A stretch of DNA of 64,000 bases from Mesorhizobium sp. Root102 (GCF_001425625.1 NZ_LMCP01000001.1:311430-375429), one strand, 5' to 3'. Positions 35,141-43,755 are shown, counted from the stretch's first letter. Program-made: numbers and translations. Notes: generated from the sequence alone by a model not told the origin.

Positions 35141-35188
35141 GTGCATGTCGTTTTCCCAAAACCGGATCCACTTTTGGGTGACATGCAT
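35141..35188. repeat. Interrupted-palindrome intergenic repeat
   Basis: TGCATGTC (35142-35149) pairs with GACATGCA (35180-35187). CCCAAAA (35155-35161) pairs with TTTTGGG (35172-35178), leaving an internal loop and an 11-base apical part containing CCGGATCC. I recognise this design as a dispersed palindromic element seen many times in Mesorhizobium-like genomes. It sits between the S49 peptidase and a small membrane protein in a same-strand run. Confidence 0.75.
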
Positions 35189-35240
35189 CAACCGACCCGA
35201 CCGGCCGCCTTCGCCGGCCCAGCGTGGGAGGAGTTTTGGC

Positions 35241-35426
35241 ATGCCGCAGATCATTTTCTTCACCGTCGTTGGCGTCGCCGCCTATTTCGGCTACCGCACC
35301 TTCATCCGCGAAGCCGAGCGCGTGACCGCCAAGGTGCGGCGCACCGAAAAACAGGCGGCCAATGGGGCGATCGGAACGCTGGTCAAGGATCCGAAGACCG
35401 GCGAATACCGGCTGGCCAAGGACTGA
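35241..35426 (+). CDS. Small single-pass membrane protein
   Basis: This 61-residue protein has one N-terminal membrane helix (PQIIFFTVVGVAAYFGYRTF). A charged cytoplasmic tail follows, rich in Arg/Lys/Glu (REAERVTAKVRRTEKQ) and ending in GTLVKDPKTGEYRLAKD. This short type is common between peptidase and ispE genes in rhizobia, but its function is unknown. GAGGAG lies before the ATG at 35241; the longer frame from 35145 would read through the palindromic repeat. The stop overlaps the frame of ispE. Confidence 0.75.
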   Translation: MPQIIFFTVVGVAAYFGYRTFIREAERVTAKVRRTEKQAANGAIGTLVKDPKTGEYRLAKD

Positions 35427-35446
35427 GCATCATTTCGCATACCATT

Positions 35447-36346
35447 GTGGACACCGACATCGGGTCGCGTAGCTGGCACGCGCACGCCAAGATAAATCTT
35501 GCGCTGCATGTCACCGGCAGGCGCCCTGACGGCTATCATCTGATCGAAAGCCTGGCGGTGTTCACGCGGTTTGGCGACAGGGTCGAAATCGGGCTCGCCG
35601 ACAGCGACGGGTTTGCCGTGTCCGGCCGCTACGCCCCGGCCGTTCCTCTCGATGCGAGCAATCTGGTGCTCAAGGCGCGCGATGCCTTGCGACAGGCGGT
35701 CGGGCACGAGAGAACACCGCCGGTCGCCATCCGGCTCGAAAAGAACCTGCCTGTCGCCTCCGGCGTCGGCGGCGGGTCGAGCGATGCGGCGACCGTGCTG
35801 CGCGGGCTGGTGGAGATATGGGCCCTGGACATCGACGGCATCGAGCTGGCACGGATCGGCCTCTCGCTTGGCGCCGATGTACCGATGTGCCTGGCGGCCA
35901 GGCCGCTGGTCGCACGCGGCATTGGGGACGAGCTGTCGATGGTGCCGGATTTTTCGGCGCTTGGGCTGGTGCTGGTCAATCCGGGCACGCCGCTCTCGAC
36001 GGCCGAGGTCTTCGCAGCGCTTTCGCGTCGTGACAACGAAGCCTTGCCGCCGCTGCCACGCAGCATCGACTTTCACAGCCTGCGCAACTGGCTGGAGATC
36101 ACCCGCAACGATCTCGAGCCTGCAGCGCTTGCCATGCAGCCCGCGATTGGCAGGGCGCTTTCCTGGCTGAACAAGGCTGGATCCGGTTTTTCGCGGATGT
36201 CCGGGTCGGGCGCAACCTGCTTCGGCCTGTTCGAGACCGGCAATGTCGCCAAGCGCGCGGCCGCCGAAATCCGCGGCCGCCAGCCCGACTGGTTCGTCGC
36301 GGCGACACGCAGCATCGCATCGGAGGGCGCTGATGGCCAGAATTGA
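35447..36346 (+). CDS. ispE: 4-(cytidine 5'-diphospho)-2-C-methyl-D-erythritol kinase
   Basis: IspE is the GHMP-family kinase of the MEP isoprenoid pathway. The 299-residue protein (from GTG 35447) has AHAKINLALHVTGRRPDGYH at the N-terminus. The Gly-rich ATP motif is LPVASGVGGGSSDAATVLRG, and the C-terminal motif is SRMSGSGATCFGLF. The start is uncertain: the in-frame CTG at 35423 overlaps the previous gene's stop, and GTG at 35447 lacks a good Shine-Dalgarno. moaB overlaps the last 14 bases. Confidence 0.92.
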   Translation: MDTDIGSRSWHAHAKINLALHVTGRRPDGYHLIESLAVFTRFGDRVEIGLADSDGFAVSGRYAPAVPLDASNLVLKARDALRQAVGHERTPPVAIRLEKNLPVASGVGGGSSDAATVLRGLVEIWALDIDGIELARIGLSLGADVPMCLAARPLVARGIGDELSMVPDFSALGLVLVNPGTPLSTAEVFAALSRRDNEALPPLPRSIDFHSLRNWLEITRNDLEPAALAMQPAIGRALSWLNKAGSGFSRMSGSGATCFGLFETGNVAKRAAAEIRGRQPDWFVAATRSIASEGADGQN

Positions 36347-36887
36347 CGAGAGCCGTTCCTTCATTCCCGTGCGCATCGCAGTGCTGACCGTTTCAGACAC
36401 GCGCGGCCTCGCCGACGACAAATCCGGCCAGACATTGGCCGATCGCATCACCGAGGCCGGCCACATCCTGGCAGCCCGCGATATCGTCACCGACGACCGG
36501 GAGAAAATCCGCGACAAGGTTCTGGCGTGGTCGCTGGACAAGGATATCGATGTCGTGATCACCACCGGCGGTACCGGCTTCACCGGTCGTGACGTGACAC
36601 CGGACGCGCTGGAGCCGATCTTCGAAAAGCGCATGGACGGCTTTTCGGAAGTTTTCCACCGCATCTCCTACGACAAGATCGGCACCTCAACGATCCAGAG
36701 CCGGGCAACCGGCGGCGTCGTCAACGCCACCTTCGTCTTCGTGCTGCCGGGTTCGCCAGGCGCCTGCAAGGACGCGTGGGACGGCATCCTGAAGGCGCAA
36801 CTCGACTACCGGCACATGCCGTGCAACTTCGTCGAGATCATGCCGCGCCTGGACGAGCATCTGCGGCGTGGCACCAAGGCTGGATAA
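36333..36887 (+). CDS. moaB: Molybdenum cofactor biosynthesis protein MoaB
   Basis: MoaB adenylylates molybdopterin before metal insertion in many bacteria. The 184-residue protein reads VRIAVLTVSDTRGLADDKSG, VVITTGGTGFTGRDVTPDAL (the GGTG nucleotide motif) and PGSPGACKDAWDGILKAQLD (the PGxP motif). It begins 14 bases inside ispE, so translation is probably coupled. It ends the plus-strand run and converges on the second PhyH gene with 6 bases between. Confidence 0.92.
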   Translation: MARIDESRSFIPVRIAVLTVSDTRGLADDKSGQTLADRITEAGHILAARDIVTDDREKIRDKVLAWSLDKDIDVVITTGGTGFTGRDVTPDALEPIFEKRMDGFSEVFHRISYDKIGTSTIQSRATGGVVNATFVFVLPGSPGACKDAWDGILKAQLDYRHMPCNFVEIMPRLDEHLRRGTKAG

Positions 36888-36893
36888 ACAGGC

Positions 36894-37868
36894 TCAGCGG
36901 ATGACCGGCTCGCCATGGAATCGCCGGCGCGATGGCGGCGATACGCCGAAGCCGACTTCCATCATCAGCCGCGGCGTGCGCGCCGGCACGGTGCCCATGT
37001 GGAAGCCGAACGGGTCCTCGACGAAGCCGAGACCGGCCTCGCCAGTCAGCGTCACCGGGCTCTGCTCGCCATACACCTCCAGAACCTCTTGTGCGGGATG
37101 GCCGACCAGGAGGGTGAGTTGATGCTTGAGGCTGCGTCGCTTGTGGCTGCCCCTGACATAGACATGCGGACCGGTGTCGGCATCGACCGGCTTGAGATAG
37201 AAAAAGAATTTCAGCATGCGCCAGTCGTCGAGGTCGAAATGATACTTGCCGAGCGAGGCAAGGTTCTTGTCGGCATCAGAGGCAGCACCGGTCGGAAAAC
37301 TCCACCAGACGCGCGTCGTGATCAGTTTTGCCTGGCCGCCGAGATAGTGCGCGGCAACATCCAGAAGCAGCGGATCGCGCTGGATGGCCAGCGCCGCCGG
37401 GCAGTCGAGGATGCGCTCGAAAAAATGCCCACTGAGCAGCGAGCGGCCGAAGCGCTTCTCGGCCTCGGAATGTTCACCCGGCATGAATTCGAGGCGGCGG
37501 TCGAAATTGCCGAAGCAAGGCGTGCGTCCGGCGAAGTCAGCGATCTCCTCGTGTATATCAGACGGCAGGACCAGGCCTGAAAACAGCCCGTCGGAGCGCA
37601 GCGCTTCGACCACGGCTTCACGCTCGACGCCGGCAAACATCGTATCCACCGTATTGTCGACTGGACGGGCGCGTTTTGCACCCAGCCAATGCATGCGGCG
37701 TCCAGGCATTGTACGCGCCAGCACGAACATCGGCAGCCAGGCGGGGTTTTCGCGAAGATCCTTGAGATAGGTCGGAATGCGCACGGCGATGCGCCGCAAC
37801 AGGCCGCCGTTGCGCGCAATGGCCTCGAGGCTGGCCGTGCCGGAATTGTCGGGGGTTGTAAGATTCAT
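36894..37868 (-). CDS. Phytanoyl-CoA dioxygenase-like protein
   Basis: This 324-residue protein has a PhyH-like iron site: HxD in YHFDLDDWRMLKFFFYLKPV, the DADTGPHVYVRGSHKRR loop, and a distal His with GFHMGTVPARTPRL, which supplies the Arg for 2-oxoglutarate. The N-terminal 100 residues are helical and unassigned. The substrate is unknown. ATG at 37868 has GAGGA before it; the frame is open to 37943. A perfect 9-base palindrome lies 24 bases upstream. Confidence 0.78.
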   Translation of the reverse strand: MNLTTPDNSGTASLEAIARNGGLLRRIAVRIPTYLKDLRENPAWLPMFVLARTMPGRRMHWLGAKRARPVDNTVDTMFAGVEREAVVEALRSDGLFSGLVLPSDIHEEIADFAGRTPCFGNFDRRLEFMPGEHSEAEKRFGRSLLSGHFFERILDCPAALAIQRDPLLLDVAAHYLGGQAKLITTRVWWSFPTGAASDADKNLASLGKYHFDLDDWRMLKFFFYLKPVDADTGPHVYVRGSHKRRSLKHQLTLLVGHPAQEVLEVYGEQSPVTLTGEAGLGFVEDPFGFHMGTVPARTPRLMMEVGFGVSPPSRRRFHGEPVIR

Positions 37869-37891
37869 TGGGTCCTCGACTATGAGAGCGC

Positions 37892-37910
37892 CACCGATGC
37901 CGCATCGGTG
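37892..37910. promoter_or_regulatory. Perfect palindrome upstream of the second PhyH gene
   Basis: CACCGATGC (37892-37900) and GCATCGGTG (37902-37910) form a perfect inverted repeat with a single central base. It lies 24 bases before the PhyH start and has operator-like size. The regulator is not known. Confidence 0.4.
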
Positions 37911-38013
37911 TTCACCACTCGGCATGACCCAAACCCAATTCACCGCTTCGGTTGGAAACTAACCCGGCGTCAGATTTTGTGCAATGCACAACGGAGAGAG
38001 CACCTGCAAAAAA

Positions 38014-38541
38014 TCATTGTCGTGAGCGATGCTTCTGCTTTACCGGCGCTACCCAGATCTCGGCGTCGAGCCGCTTTGTCGCTAGGCCGCGGGCGATGGC
38101 CTCGGCGCTGCCGGCACTCTTGGCCGAGGCCGCGGCCTGACGCTTGCTGATCAGCAATCCGTCGGCCAAGGCACGGTTTCCCGAAAAGACGCGCGCCAGG
38201 AACGGCGTGCGGCTGCCGCGCGCCCGCGAAAACCGTGCCGGCATGGTTTGCCTGGCCGTATGGTCGACCACCACGTCGATCCAGCCCTCCACCAGCCGCG
38301 CGCCCGGCTCCAGCAGCAGCAGCCAGTCCCCCTTGCACTGGCGGATGCCGGCAGCAACGCCGCCAGTCACGTACTGACATCCGGCATGCTCGGCCACGTG
38401 ATGCGTCTGGTCGGTGGAGCCCGTGTCGCAGACGATGACTTCACGCACGACGCCCTCGACCGCGCCGCCAATCAGCGAGGCAAGCGTGCGGGTCAGGCCT
38501 TCCTCGTCATTGCGGGTTTCGATGAGTACACTGAGCATCAT
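38014..38541 (-). CDS. Glycosyltransferase family 2-like protein
   Basis: This 175-residue protein begins MMLSVLIETRNDEEGLTRTL, ASLIGGAV. It has the GT-A nucleotide-sugar motif region VIVCDTGSTDQTHHVAEHAG and a later LLLEPGARLVEGWIDVVVDH. It is short for an active GT2 enzyme (usually 230 or more), so it may be a single-domain or degenerate form. The frame runs far upstream but only this part shows the family. No good Shine-Dalgarno is visible. It is divergent from the radical-SAM gene with 96 bases between starts. Confidence 0.72.
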   Translation of the reverse strand: MMLSVLIETRNDEEGLTRTLASLIGGAVEGVVREVIVCDTGSTDQTHHVAEHAGCQYVTGGVAAGIRQCKGDWLLLLEPGARLVEGWIDVVVDHTARQTMPARFSRARGSRTPFLARVFSGNRALADGLLISKRQAAASAKSAGSAEAIARGLATKRLDAEIWVAPVKQKHRSRQ

Positions 38542-38637
38542 TAGCCGAATAGCGGAAAGCGCGGCACAGCGCCAGTTACTGCAGCGCACCATAAAAAGTT
38601 CTTGCTTTGTTCTCATCGACAAAATAGGAATAATTTC

Positions 38638-39843
38638 ATGAACAGAGCGATTCGACATAACATGGACAGTCCCTGGGAGCGGGCGAAGATGGAACAGATC
38701 GTGCGCGCCGACATTGCAGCTTTCGGAGCAGGAAGAGCCGAGATGGCCAATGCGATGATCGAGCAGAGTGGCGTGCGTGTCCGTCCGGACCGCAACCGCG
38801 GCAGGTCGGCGGGCATCAATCCGTCCGGCCGGTTCGAGCCAGTCAGCCGGCATGTGTTCGACGATGGCTGGAATTCGCTGGAGGAACTGCCGCCCTTCAA
38901 GACCGAAGTGCAGGTCGAGAAGCCGCGAACCATCATCACCCGCAACGAATCGCCCGACATCTCCTTCGACCGTTCGATCAACCCCTATCGCGGCTGCGAG
39001 CACGGCTGCGTCTATTGCTTTGCCCGGCCGACGCACTCGTTCATGGGCCTGTCGCCGGGCCTCGATTTCGAATCCAAGCTGTTCGCCAAGCCGGATGCGG
39101 CGCGCTTGCTCGACAAGGAGCTTTCGAAGGATGGCTACCAGCCGCGCACCATCGCCATCGGAACCAACACCGATCCCTACCAGCCGATCGAGAAGCAATA
39201 TCGGATCATGCGCGAGATCCTCGAAGTTCTGGAAGCGCGCGGCCATCCGGTCGGCATCGTGACAAAATCCGCGTTGGTGACGCGCGACATCGATATCCTG
39301 TCGCGGATGGCCGAACGGGGGCTCGCCAAGGTGGCGCTGTCGGTGACGACGCTCGATCGCATGCTGGCCAGAACGATGGAGCCACGCGCGTCGACGCCGA
39401 CCAAGCGGCTGGAGGCGATCCGCCAGCTTTCGGATGCCGGCATTCCGGCTTCGGTCATGGTCGCGCCGATCATCCCGGGCCTGACCGACCAGGAGATGGA
39501 ACGCATCCTCGATTCGGCACGCGCGGCCGGCGCTCGTGAGGCGGGCTATGTCGTGCTGCGCCTGCCGCTGGAAGTCAGCCCGATCTTCAAGGACTGGCTG
39601 CTGCGTCATTATCCTGATCGCTACCGCCATGTGATGTCGCTGATCCGCTCGATGCGCGACGGCAAGGACTACGATTCGGAATGGGGCAAGCGCATGAAGG
39701 GCGCCGGTCCCTATGCCTGGCAGATTGGCCGGCGCTTCGAGATCACCGCAAAGCGACTCGGCCTCAATGCCGAACGGCGCACGCTGCGGACCGACCAGTT
39801 CGTTGTCGCCGCCAAGGATCAGTTGCAGCTGACGCTGCTTTGA
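38638..39843 (+). CDS. PA0069-family radical SAM protein
   Basis: This 401-residue radical SAM enzyme binds a 4Fe-4S cluster through CEHGCVYC (Cys120, 124, 127), in the order NPYRGCEHGCVYCFARPTHS. It has the SPL-like TIAIGTNTDPYQPIEKQYRI and VSVTTLDRMLARTMEPR blocks of the family. Its substrate is unknown; relatives include spore photoproduct lyase, but those need a different active-site residue. ATG at 38638 has AGGA upstream. rnhB follows about 150 bases downstream. Confidence 0.9.
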   Translation: MNRAIRHNMDSPWERAKMEQIVRADIAAFGAGRAEMANAMIEQSGVRVRPDRNRGRSAGINPSGRFEPVSRHVFDDGWNSLEELPPFKTEVQVEKPRTIITRNESPDISFDRSINPYRGCEHGCVYCFARPTHSFMGLSPGLDFESKLFAKPDAARLLDKELSKDGYQPRTIAIGTNTDPYQPIEKQYRIMREILEVLEARGHPVGIVTKSALVTRDIDILSRMAERGLAKVALSVTTLDRMLARTMEPRASTPTKRLEAIRQLSDAGIPASVMVAPIIPGLTDQEMERILDSARAAGAREAGYVVLRLPLEVSPIFKDWLLRHYPDRYRHVMSLIRSMRDGKDYDSEWGKRMKGAGPYAWQIGRRFEITAKRLGLNAERRTLRTDQFVVAAKDQLQLTLL

Positions 39844-39995
39844 GAATGCACTTCATTGCGGCGGTTTGATCTGCCGCAGCATAGGAATTCCGTCCGGCCT
39901 GCCCCGGCCTGCAGACGGTGCCCTCCCGGTCCGACGCCCCACCCGACCCGGAGGGACTTGCGGAGAATCGGAGCCGATGCGAACCTCGCCGCAAC

Positions 39996-40691
39996 ATGGC
40001 TCGCGCGCGTTCCGATTCTCCGCTTCTCTTTGAGATCATCGAGAAACCCGACTTCTCCTTCGAGACGAAGGCGATGGCGGACGGCCTGTGGCCGGTCGCC
40101 GGGATGGACGAGGCCGGCCGTGGCCCCCTGGCCGGGCCAGTGGTCGCCGCGGCCGTGGTGCTCGACCCCGCCAACATTCCGGACGGGCTCGACGATTCCA
40201 AGCGCCTCAGCCATTTGCAGCGTGAGGCCCTGTTCCTGCGAATCCTCGGCTCCGCGCTAGCGGTTTCAATGGCGTCGATCAGCGCCGAGGGCATCGACGG
40301 CAGCAACATTCTCAAGGCCAGCCTCGAAGCCATGCGCCGCGCGCTGGTCGGCCTGTCGGTTCAACCAAAGCTCGCCCTTGCCGACGGGCGCGACGTGCCA
40401 CCGGGCCTGCCTTGCGCCGGGCGCGCGCTGATCAAGGGCGACCAGCGTTCGCAGTCGATCGCCGCCGCCTCGATCGTCGCCAAGGTTATGCGTGACCGCA
40501 TGATGTGCGGCTGCGGCAACCATCACGACCGCTACGGGTTCGAAGTCCACATGGGCTACGCCACGGTCCGCCATCGCACGGCGATCGAAGCGCATGGCCC
40601 GGTGGCGCGGCTGCACCGCGTGTCGTTTGCGCCGTTTCGGCTTGGCGGGGTGGAAGTGGCGGAAGAAGAGAGCTTGGCCGGCCTGGATTGA
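39996..40691 (+). CDS. rnhB: Ribonuclease HII
   Basis: RNase HII cuts the RNA part of RNA-DNA hybrids and removes misincorporated ribonucleotides. The 231-residue protein has the first catalytic motif in [20 protein letters not shown], the second acidic motif around [15 protein letters not shown], and a late [20 protein letters not shown]. All key Asp/Glu positions are present. ATG at 39996 is preferred over the frame from 39918, which adds a Pro/Arg-rich unconserved stretch. It is followed by a repeat element. Confidence 0.93.
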   Translation: MARARSDSPLLFEIIEKPDFSFETKAMADGLWPVAGMDEAGRGPLAGPVVAAAVVLDPANIPDGLDDSKRLSHLQREALFLRILGSALAVSMASISAEGIDGSNILKASLEAMRRALVGLSVQPKLALADGRDVPPGLPCAGRALIKGDQRSQSIAAASIVAKVMRDRMMCGCGNHHDRYGFEVHMGYATVRHRTAIEAHGPVARLHRVSFAPFRLGGVEVAEEESLAGLD

Positions 40692-40710
40692 GTTAAGCGG
40701 CTGCGACAGC

Positions 40711-40866
40711 AGTCTCCCCCCTCGAGGGGAGATGTCGCCGAAGGCGACAAGAGGGGGGCGGCTCGACTGGGCACCACGCCATTTTTCAGCAAGGAAGAGG
40801 CCAGCGCTTCACGCGCGGCGACCCTCTCTGGCCTGCCGGCCATCTCCCCCCTCAAGGGGGGAGATT
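40711..40866. repeat. Mosaic palindromic repeat element after rnhB
   Basis: Left part: CTCCCCCCTCGAGGGGAG (40714-40731), then GTCGCCgaagGCGAC. Right part: ATCTCCCCcctcaaGGGG and AGAT (40842-40864), close in sequence. Between them lies a GGCCA...TGGCC-bounded segment. It fills most of the gap between rnhB and the ATP-synthase terminator and resembles RIME-type mosaics. Confidence 0.7.
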
Positions 40867-40904
40867 ACGATCTCGGCCGCTTTGCCAATCTGGTTTTCCA
40901 CAAC

Positions 40905-40935
40905 AAAAAAGCCGCCAGGTTGCCCGGGCGGCTTT
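40905..40935 (-). terminator. Rho-independent terminator of the F0 ATP-synthase operon
   Basis: On the minus strand GCCGCC pairs with GGCGGC (40927-40932 with 40911-40916) around a 10-base loop and is followed by six T residues. The AAA/TTT pairs extend the stem. It begins 25 bases after the atpF stop. This is the clearest classical terminator in the window. Confidence 0.9.
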
Positions 40936-40959
40936 CGATCATCAGGTCGGTTGGAACGC

Positions 40960-41451
40960 CTAATTCAGCTTCGACTTCACGTCCGCGAGCGAAGCCTTGA
41001 ACAGATCGGCACCGGCCTTGGCGTCGATCTTGCCGGCAAGCAGCGTGCGTGCTGCCTCGACGGCGATATCGACGGCGCTGGCGCGGACTTCGCTGATGGC
41101 GTCGCGTTCGGCCTGTCCGATCTTCTGTTCGGCAAGCGCGGTGCGCCGGACGACATAATCCTCGGTCTTCTTGTGGGCGTCCGCTGCAAGCATGTCGGCT
41201 TCGCGCTTGGCGGCGGCAACGATATCGGCGGCCTCCTGCTCGGCTTCCTTGCGCTTGCGCTGATACTGGCCAAGCAGTTGCTGGGCCTCCTCGCGCAGCC
41301 GGCGCGCTTCGTCCAGCTCATTGCTGATCCTGGCTGCGCGGGCGTCGAGCGCCTTGGCGATCAGGCCAGGCACCTTGATGTAGACAGCAACGCCCAGGAA
41401 AATGACCAGGGCGACCGTGGCCCAAAGCGTTGCAAGAGATGTGGCGTCCAT
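40960..41451 (-). CDS. atpF: F0F1 ATP synthase subunit b
   Basis: Subunit b is half of the peripheral stalk that holds F1 to the F0 motor. The 163-residue protein has one N-terminal membrane helix (LATLWATVALVIFLGVAVYI) and a long charged coiled coil (ARISNELDEARRLREEAQQL, LGQYQRKRKEAEQEAADIV), as expected for the stalk. It is the last gene of the operon, 10 bases after subunit b', and is followed by a terminator. Confidence 0.94.
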   Translation of the reverse strand: MDATSLATLWATVALVIFLGVAVYIKVPGLIAKALDARAARISNELDEARRLREEAQQLLGQYQRKRKEAEQEAADIVAAAKREADMLAADAHKKTEDYVVRRTALAEQKIGQAERDAISEVRASAVDIAVEAARTLLAGKIDAKAGADLFKASLADVKSKLN

Positions 41452-41461
41452 GATGCGCTCC

Positions 41462-42061
41462 TCACCGGGCCACGGATTTGACCGCGGCCGCGATCTCGGC
41501 CTTGCTGGCCTTGCCGCCGACCAGGGCCTCTACGATTGCCGAAGCGGTGTCCTCGGCAATGCTGCCGACTTCCTTCATGGCATTGGCCTTGATGGAAGAA
41601 ATGCGGGCTTCGGCCTCGCCAAGCTTCGCGTCTAGCGCGGCCTCGACCTTCTTACGTGCGGTCTCGGCCTCGGCCTTGGCCGCATCGTTGGCCTGCTGGC
41701 CGATCGCGTTGGCCTTGGTCTTGGCTTCCGCCAGTTCCTGCTCGTAGGCAGCAACAGCGGCGTCGGCCTCGCCCTTCAACTTGGCTGCCTGGTCGAGGTC
41801 TTGCGTGATGCGATCGTTGCGGACATCGATGATGCCCCCGACGCGCGGCATCACAACCCGCTTGAGGAAGAGGTAGAACAGCCCGAAAGTGATCGCCAGC
41901 CACAGAAGCTGCGACGGGAACGTCGCCGGATCGAATGGCGGAAACGCGCCATGCGCTTCAGCAGGCACGCTGGTGCCGGAATGCGTGTCGCCTTCCGTTG
42001 CGGCATGGCTGGTATCGGCTGATGGCGCGGACTCTTGCGCGAAGGCAGATGTCACGAACAT
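41462..42061 (-). CDS. F0F1 ATP synthase subunit b'
   Basis: The second stalk subunit (199 residues) is typical of alphaproteobacteria, which use a b/b' heterodimer. The membrane helix is LLWLAITFGLFYLFLKRVVM, preceded by a short Ala/Ser/Gly-rich N-terminus of the usual kind. The rest is coiled coil (RITQDLDQAAKLKGEADAAV). AGGGA lies before the ATG. It sits between atpE and atpF in the operon; the symbol atpF2 or atpG is used by different authors, so I give none. Confidence 0.93.
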   Translation of the reverse strand: MFVTSAFAQESAPSADTSHAATEGDTHSGTSVPAEAHGAFPPFDPATFPSQLLWLAITFGLFYLFLKRVVMPRVGGIIDVRNDRITQDLDQAAKLKGEADAAVAAYEQELAEAKTKANAIGQQANDAAKAEAETARKKVEAALDAKLGEAEARISSIKANAMKEVGSIAEDTASAIVEALVGGKASKAEIAAAVKSVAR

Positions 42062-42124
42062 GGACTATCCCTGAAATTCAGGCCCGCCGCTTGCGCGGCC
42101 GGCCTGTCCAATCTTCCCGAGTGC

Positions 42125-42349
42125 TCAGCCGAACAGGGCCAGAAGCGCGATGAGAAGCGAGAAGATGCCCAGAGCTTCGGTCACGGCGAAGCCGAAGATC
42201 AGACGGCCGAACTGGCCATCGGCAGCCGACGGATTGCGCAGTGCGCCCGCCAGGTAGCTGCCGAAGATGTTGCCGAGGCCAATGCCCGCGCCGCCCATGC
42301 CCAGGCAAGCGATACCGGCGCCGATGTACTTTGCTGCTTCTGCGTCCAT
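42125..42349 (-). CDS. atpE: F0F1 ATP synthase subunit c
   Basis: Subunit c (74 residues) forms the rotating proton-binding ring. It has two helices, [20 protein letters not shown] and [20 protein letters not shown], with the ring Glu in the second one (in TEALGIF). The loop RNPSAADGQ between helices is the normal polar loop. ATG at 42349 has AAAGGAG upstream. It lies third in the atpI-B-E-F'-F order. Confidence 0.95.
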   Translation of the reverse strand: MDAEAAKYIGAGIACLGMGGAGIGLGNIFGSYLAGALRNPSAADGQFGRLIFGFAVTEALGIFSLLIALLALFG

Positions 42350-42432
42350 TTGTTCAACTCCTTTGGATCTAAAATTCCGTTGCGATTCCATCCGACGCCA
42401 ATGTTGGAAACTCTCGGGCCGGAAACTCTTGG

Positions 42433-43191
42433 TCAGTGCCCGGGGTGCAGGGCGTCGTTGAGGTACATGCAGGTCAACACGGCAAAGACGTAGGCCTGCA
42501 GGAAGGCGACCAGCAGTTCCAGTGCCGTCAGCGCCACGGCCATTGCCAGCGGCAGGATCGAGCCGGCGACGCCGAGCGCGCCTAGCGCGCTCAGGCTGAC
42601 GACGAATCCGGAGAACACCTTCAGCGTGATGTGGCCGGCGAGCATGTTGGCGAACAGACGAACCGAGAGGCTGACCGGGCGCGACACGAAGGAGATCACC
42701 TCGATCAGCACCACCAGCGGCAGCAGGAACACCGGCACGCCATGCGGTACGAACAGCTTAAGGAAACCGAAACCATGCTTCATGAAGCCGTAGACGACCA
42801 CAGTTGCGATCACCAGCACGGCAAGGCCGAAGGTGACGATGATGTGGCTGGTGACGGTGAAGAAATACGGAAACAGGCCGAGCAGGTTGGCGACCAGCAC
42901 GAACATGAACAGCGAAAACACAAGAGGGAAGAACTTCATGCCTTGCGTGCCGGCGGCGTCGCGCAACATGTTGCCGACGAACTCATAGGCCATCTCGGAG
43001 ACGGACTGAAGGCGGCCAGGAACGAGGCTGCGGCTCGAGGTCGTCAGAAACAGAAACGCAGCCGCGACGACCACCGTTGTGACCATGAACAGCGCCGAAT
43101 TGGTGAAAGACAGGTCGTAGCCGCCGATGTCGATCGGAATCAGCTTGTTGATATGGAACTGGTGGATCGGATCGACCTTGTCAGCTGCCAC
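42433..43191 (-). CDS. atpB: F0F1 ATP synthase subunit a
   Basis: Subunit a carries the proton half-channels against the c ring. The protein (252 residues from GTG 43191) has six hydrophobic segments. The essential Arg lies in [20 protein letters not shown] and the last helix ends in [24 protein letters not shown] at 43197 is possible, but GGGG spacing favours the GTG two codons later. Downstream atpE starts 83 bases away. Confidence 0.94.
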   Translation of the reverse strand: MAADKVDPIHQFHINKLIPIDIGGYDLSFTNSALFMVTTVVVAAAFLFLTTSSRSLVPGRLQSVSEMAYEFVGNMLRDAAGTQGMKFFPLVFSLFMFVLVANLLGLFPYFFTVTSHIIVTFGLAVLVIATVVVYGFMKHGFGFLKLFVPHGVPVFLLPLVVLIEVISFVSRPVSLSVRLFANMLAGHITLKVFSGFVVSLSALGALGVAGSILPLAMAVALTALELLVAFLQAYVFAVLTCMYLNDALHPGH

Positions 43192-43250
43192 GTTCAAACC
43201 CCGTCAATGCCGCGTACGGCCTCGTTAGCATTACCGCACATGAAGCGCGG

Positions 43251-43658
43251 TCATTTCTTGTCGTCTTGGTCACGGCGCGATTTATCGCCCTGTCCGAATT
43301 CTGCCACAACGCCGGCGGAACGCATCACATTGAGCACTCCGGCGCCAAAGCCAAGCAGCAAAAACACGATCAGACCCCATGGCGATGTTCCCGCCAGACG
43401 GTCGATGATCCAGCCGATGCCGGCACCCACCACCACGCCAGCGATAAATTCGCTGGAGAGCTTGACCGCCTGGCCATACCCGGCCGCACCACCCGCTTTC
43501 GCGTCATCTTTCCCCTCGAGCCGGTCCGGCCGCCTTGTCGCAAGCGAAGCTTCAAGGTCACGCCGGCGGCGCTCGAGATCGTCGTCGCGGATGTCGGGCT
43601 CATGCTGCTTGCCGCGGCCGGTCTCTCCGGTTCCGTCTGGCCCATTCTTGTCGGCCAT
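43251..43658 (-). CDS. atpI: ATP synthase assembly protein AtpI
   Basis: AtpI (subunit I) is a non-structural inner-membrane protein that helps build the c ring. The 135-residue protein has a charged N-terminal 60 residues (DDDLERRRRDLEASLATRRP) followed by two membrane helices, SSEFIAGVVVGAGIGWIIDR and GLIVFLLLGFGAGVLNVMRS. It heads the F0 operon, 54 bases before atpB. The F1 genes (atpH, A, G, D, C) are not in the window, as usual for rhizobia. Confidence 0.9.
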   Translation of the reverse strand: MADKNGPDGTGETGRGKQHEPDIRDDDLERRRRDLEASLATRRPDRLEGKDDAKAGGAAGYGQAVKLSSEFIAGVVVGAGIGWIIDRLAGTSPWGLIVFLLLGFGAGVLNVMRSAGVVAEFGQGDKSRRDQDDKK

Positions 43659-43735
43659 CGCAACCCCCCCTGCCCGGTCAGACCGTCACCGTCCGTCCGC
43701 TTCTAAAGTCGCCGGCAACATAGTTAGAGGGTTTG

Positions 43736-43755
43736 CGCCCGTCAAGCCACGGGCG
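43736..43755. other. Short perfect hairpin upstream of the F0 operon
   Basis: CGCCCGT (43736-43742) pairs with ACGGGCG (43749-43755) around a 6-base loop. It is the only clear structure in the 255-base gap between atpI and the cell-wall hydrolase gene. If transcribed as a leader it would lie about 80 bases before atpI; its role is unknown. Confidence 0.4.

Noticed and set aside
38542..39630. N-terminal part of a 538-codon minus-strand frame that ends in the GT2 gene
   Set aside because: Only the last 175 codons show a family; the upstream part is antisense to the radical-SAM gene.
40711..40866. Repeat clusters considered as a CRISPR array
   Set aside because: The units are palindromic, irregular and not separated by unique spacers of constant length; no cas genes are near.
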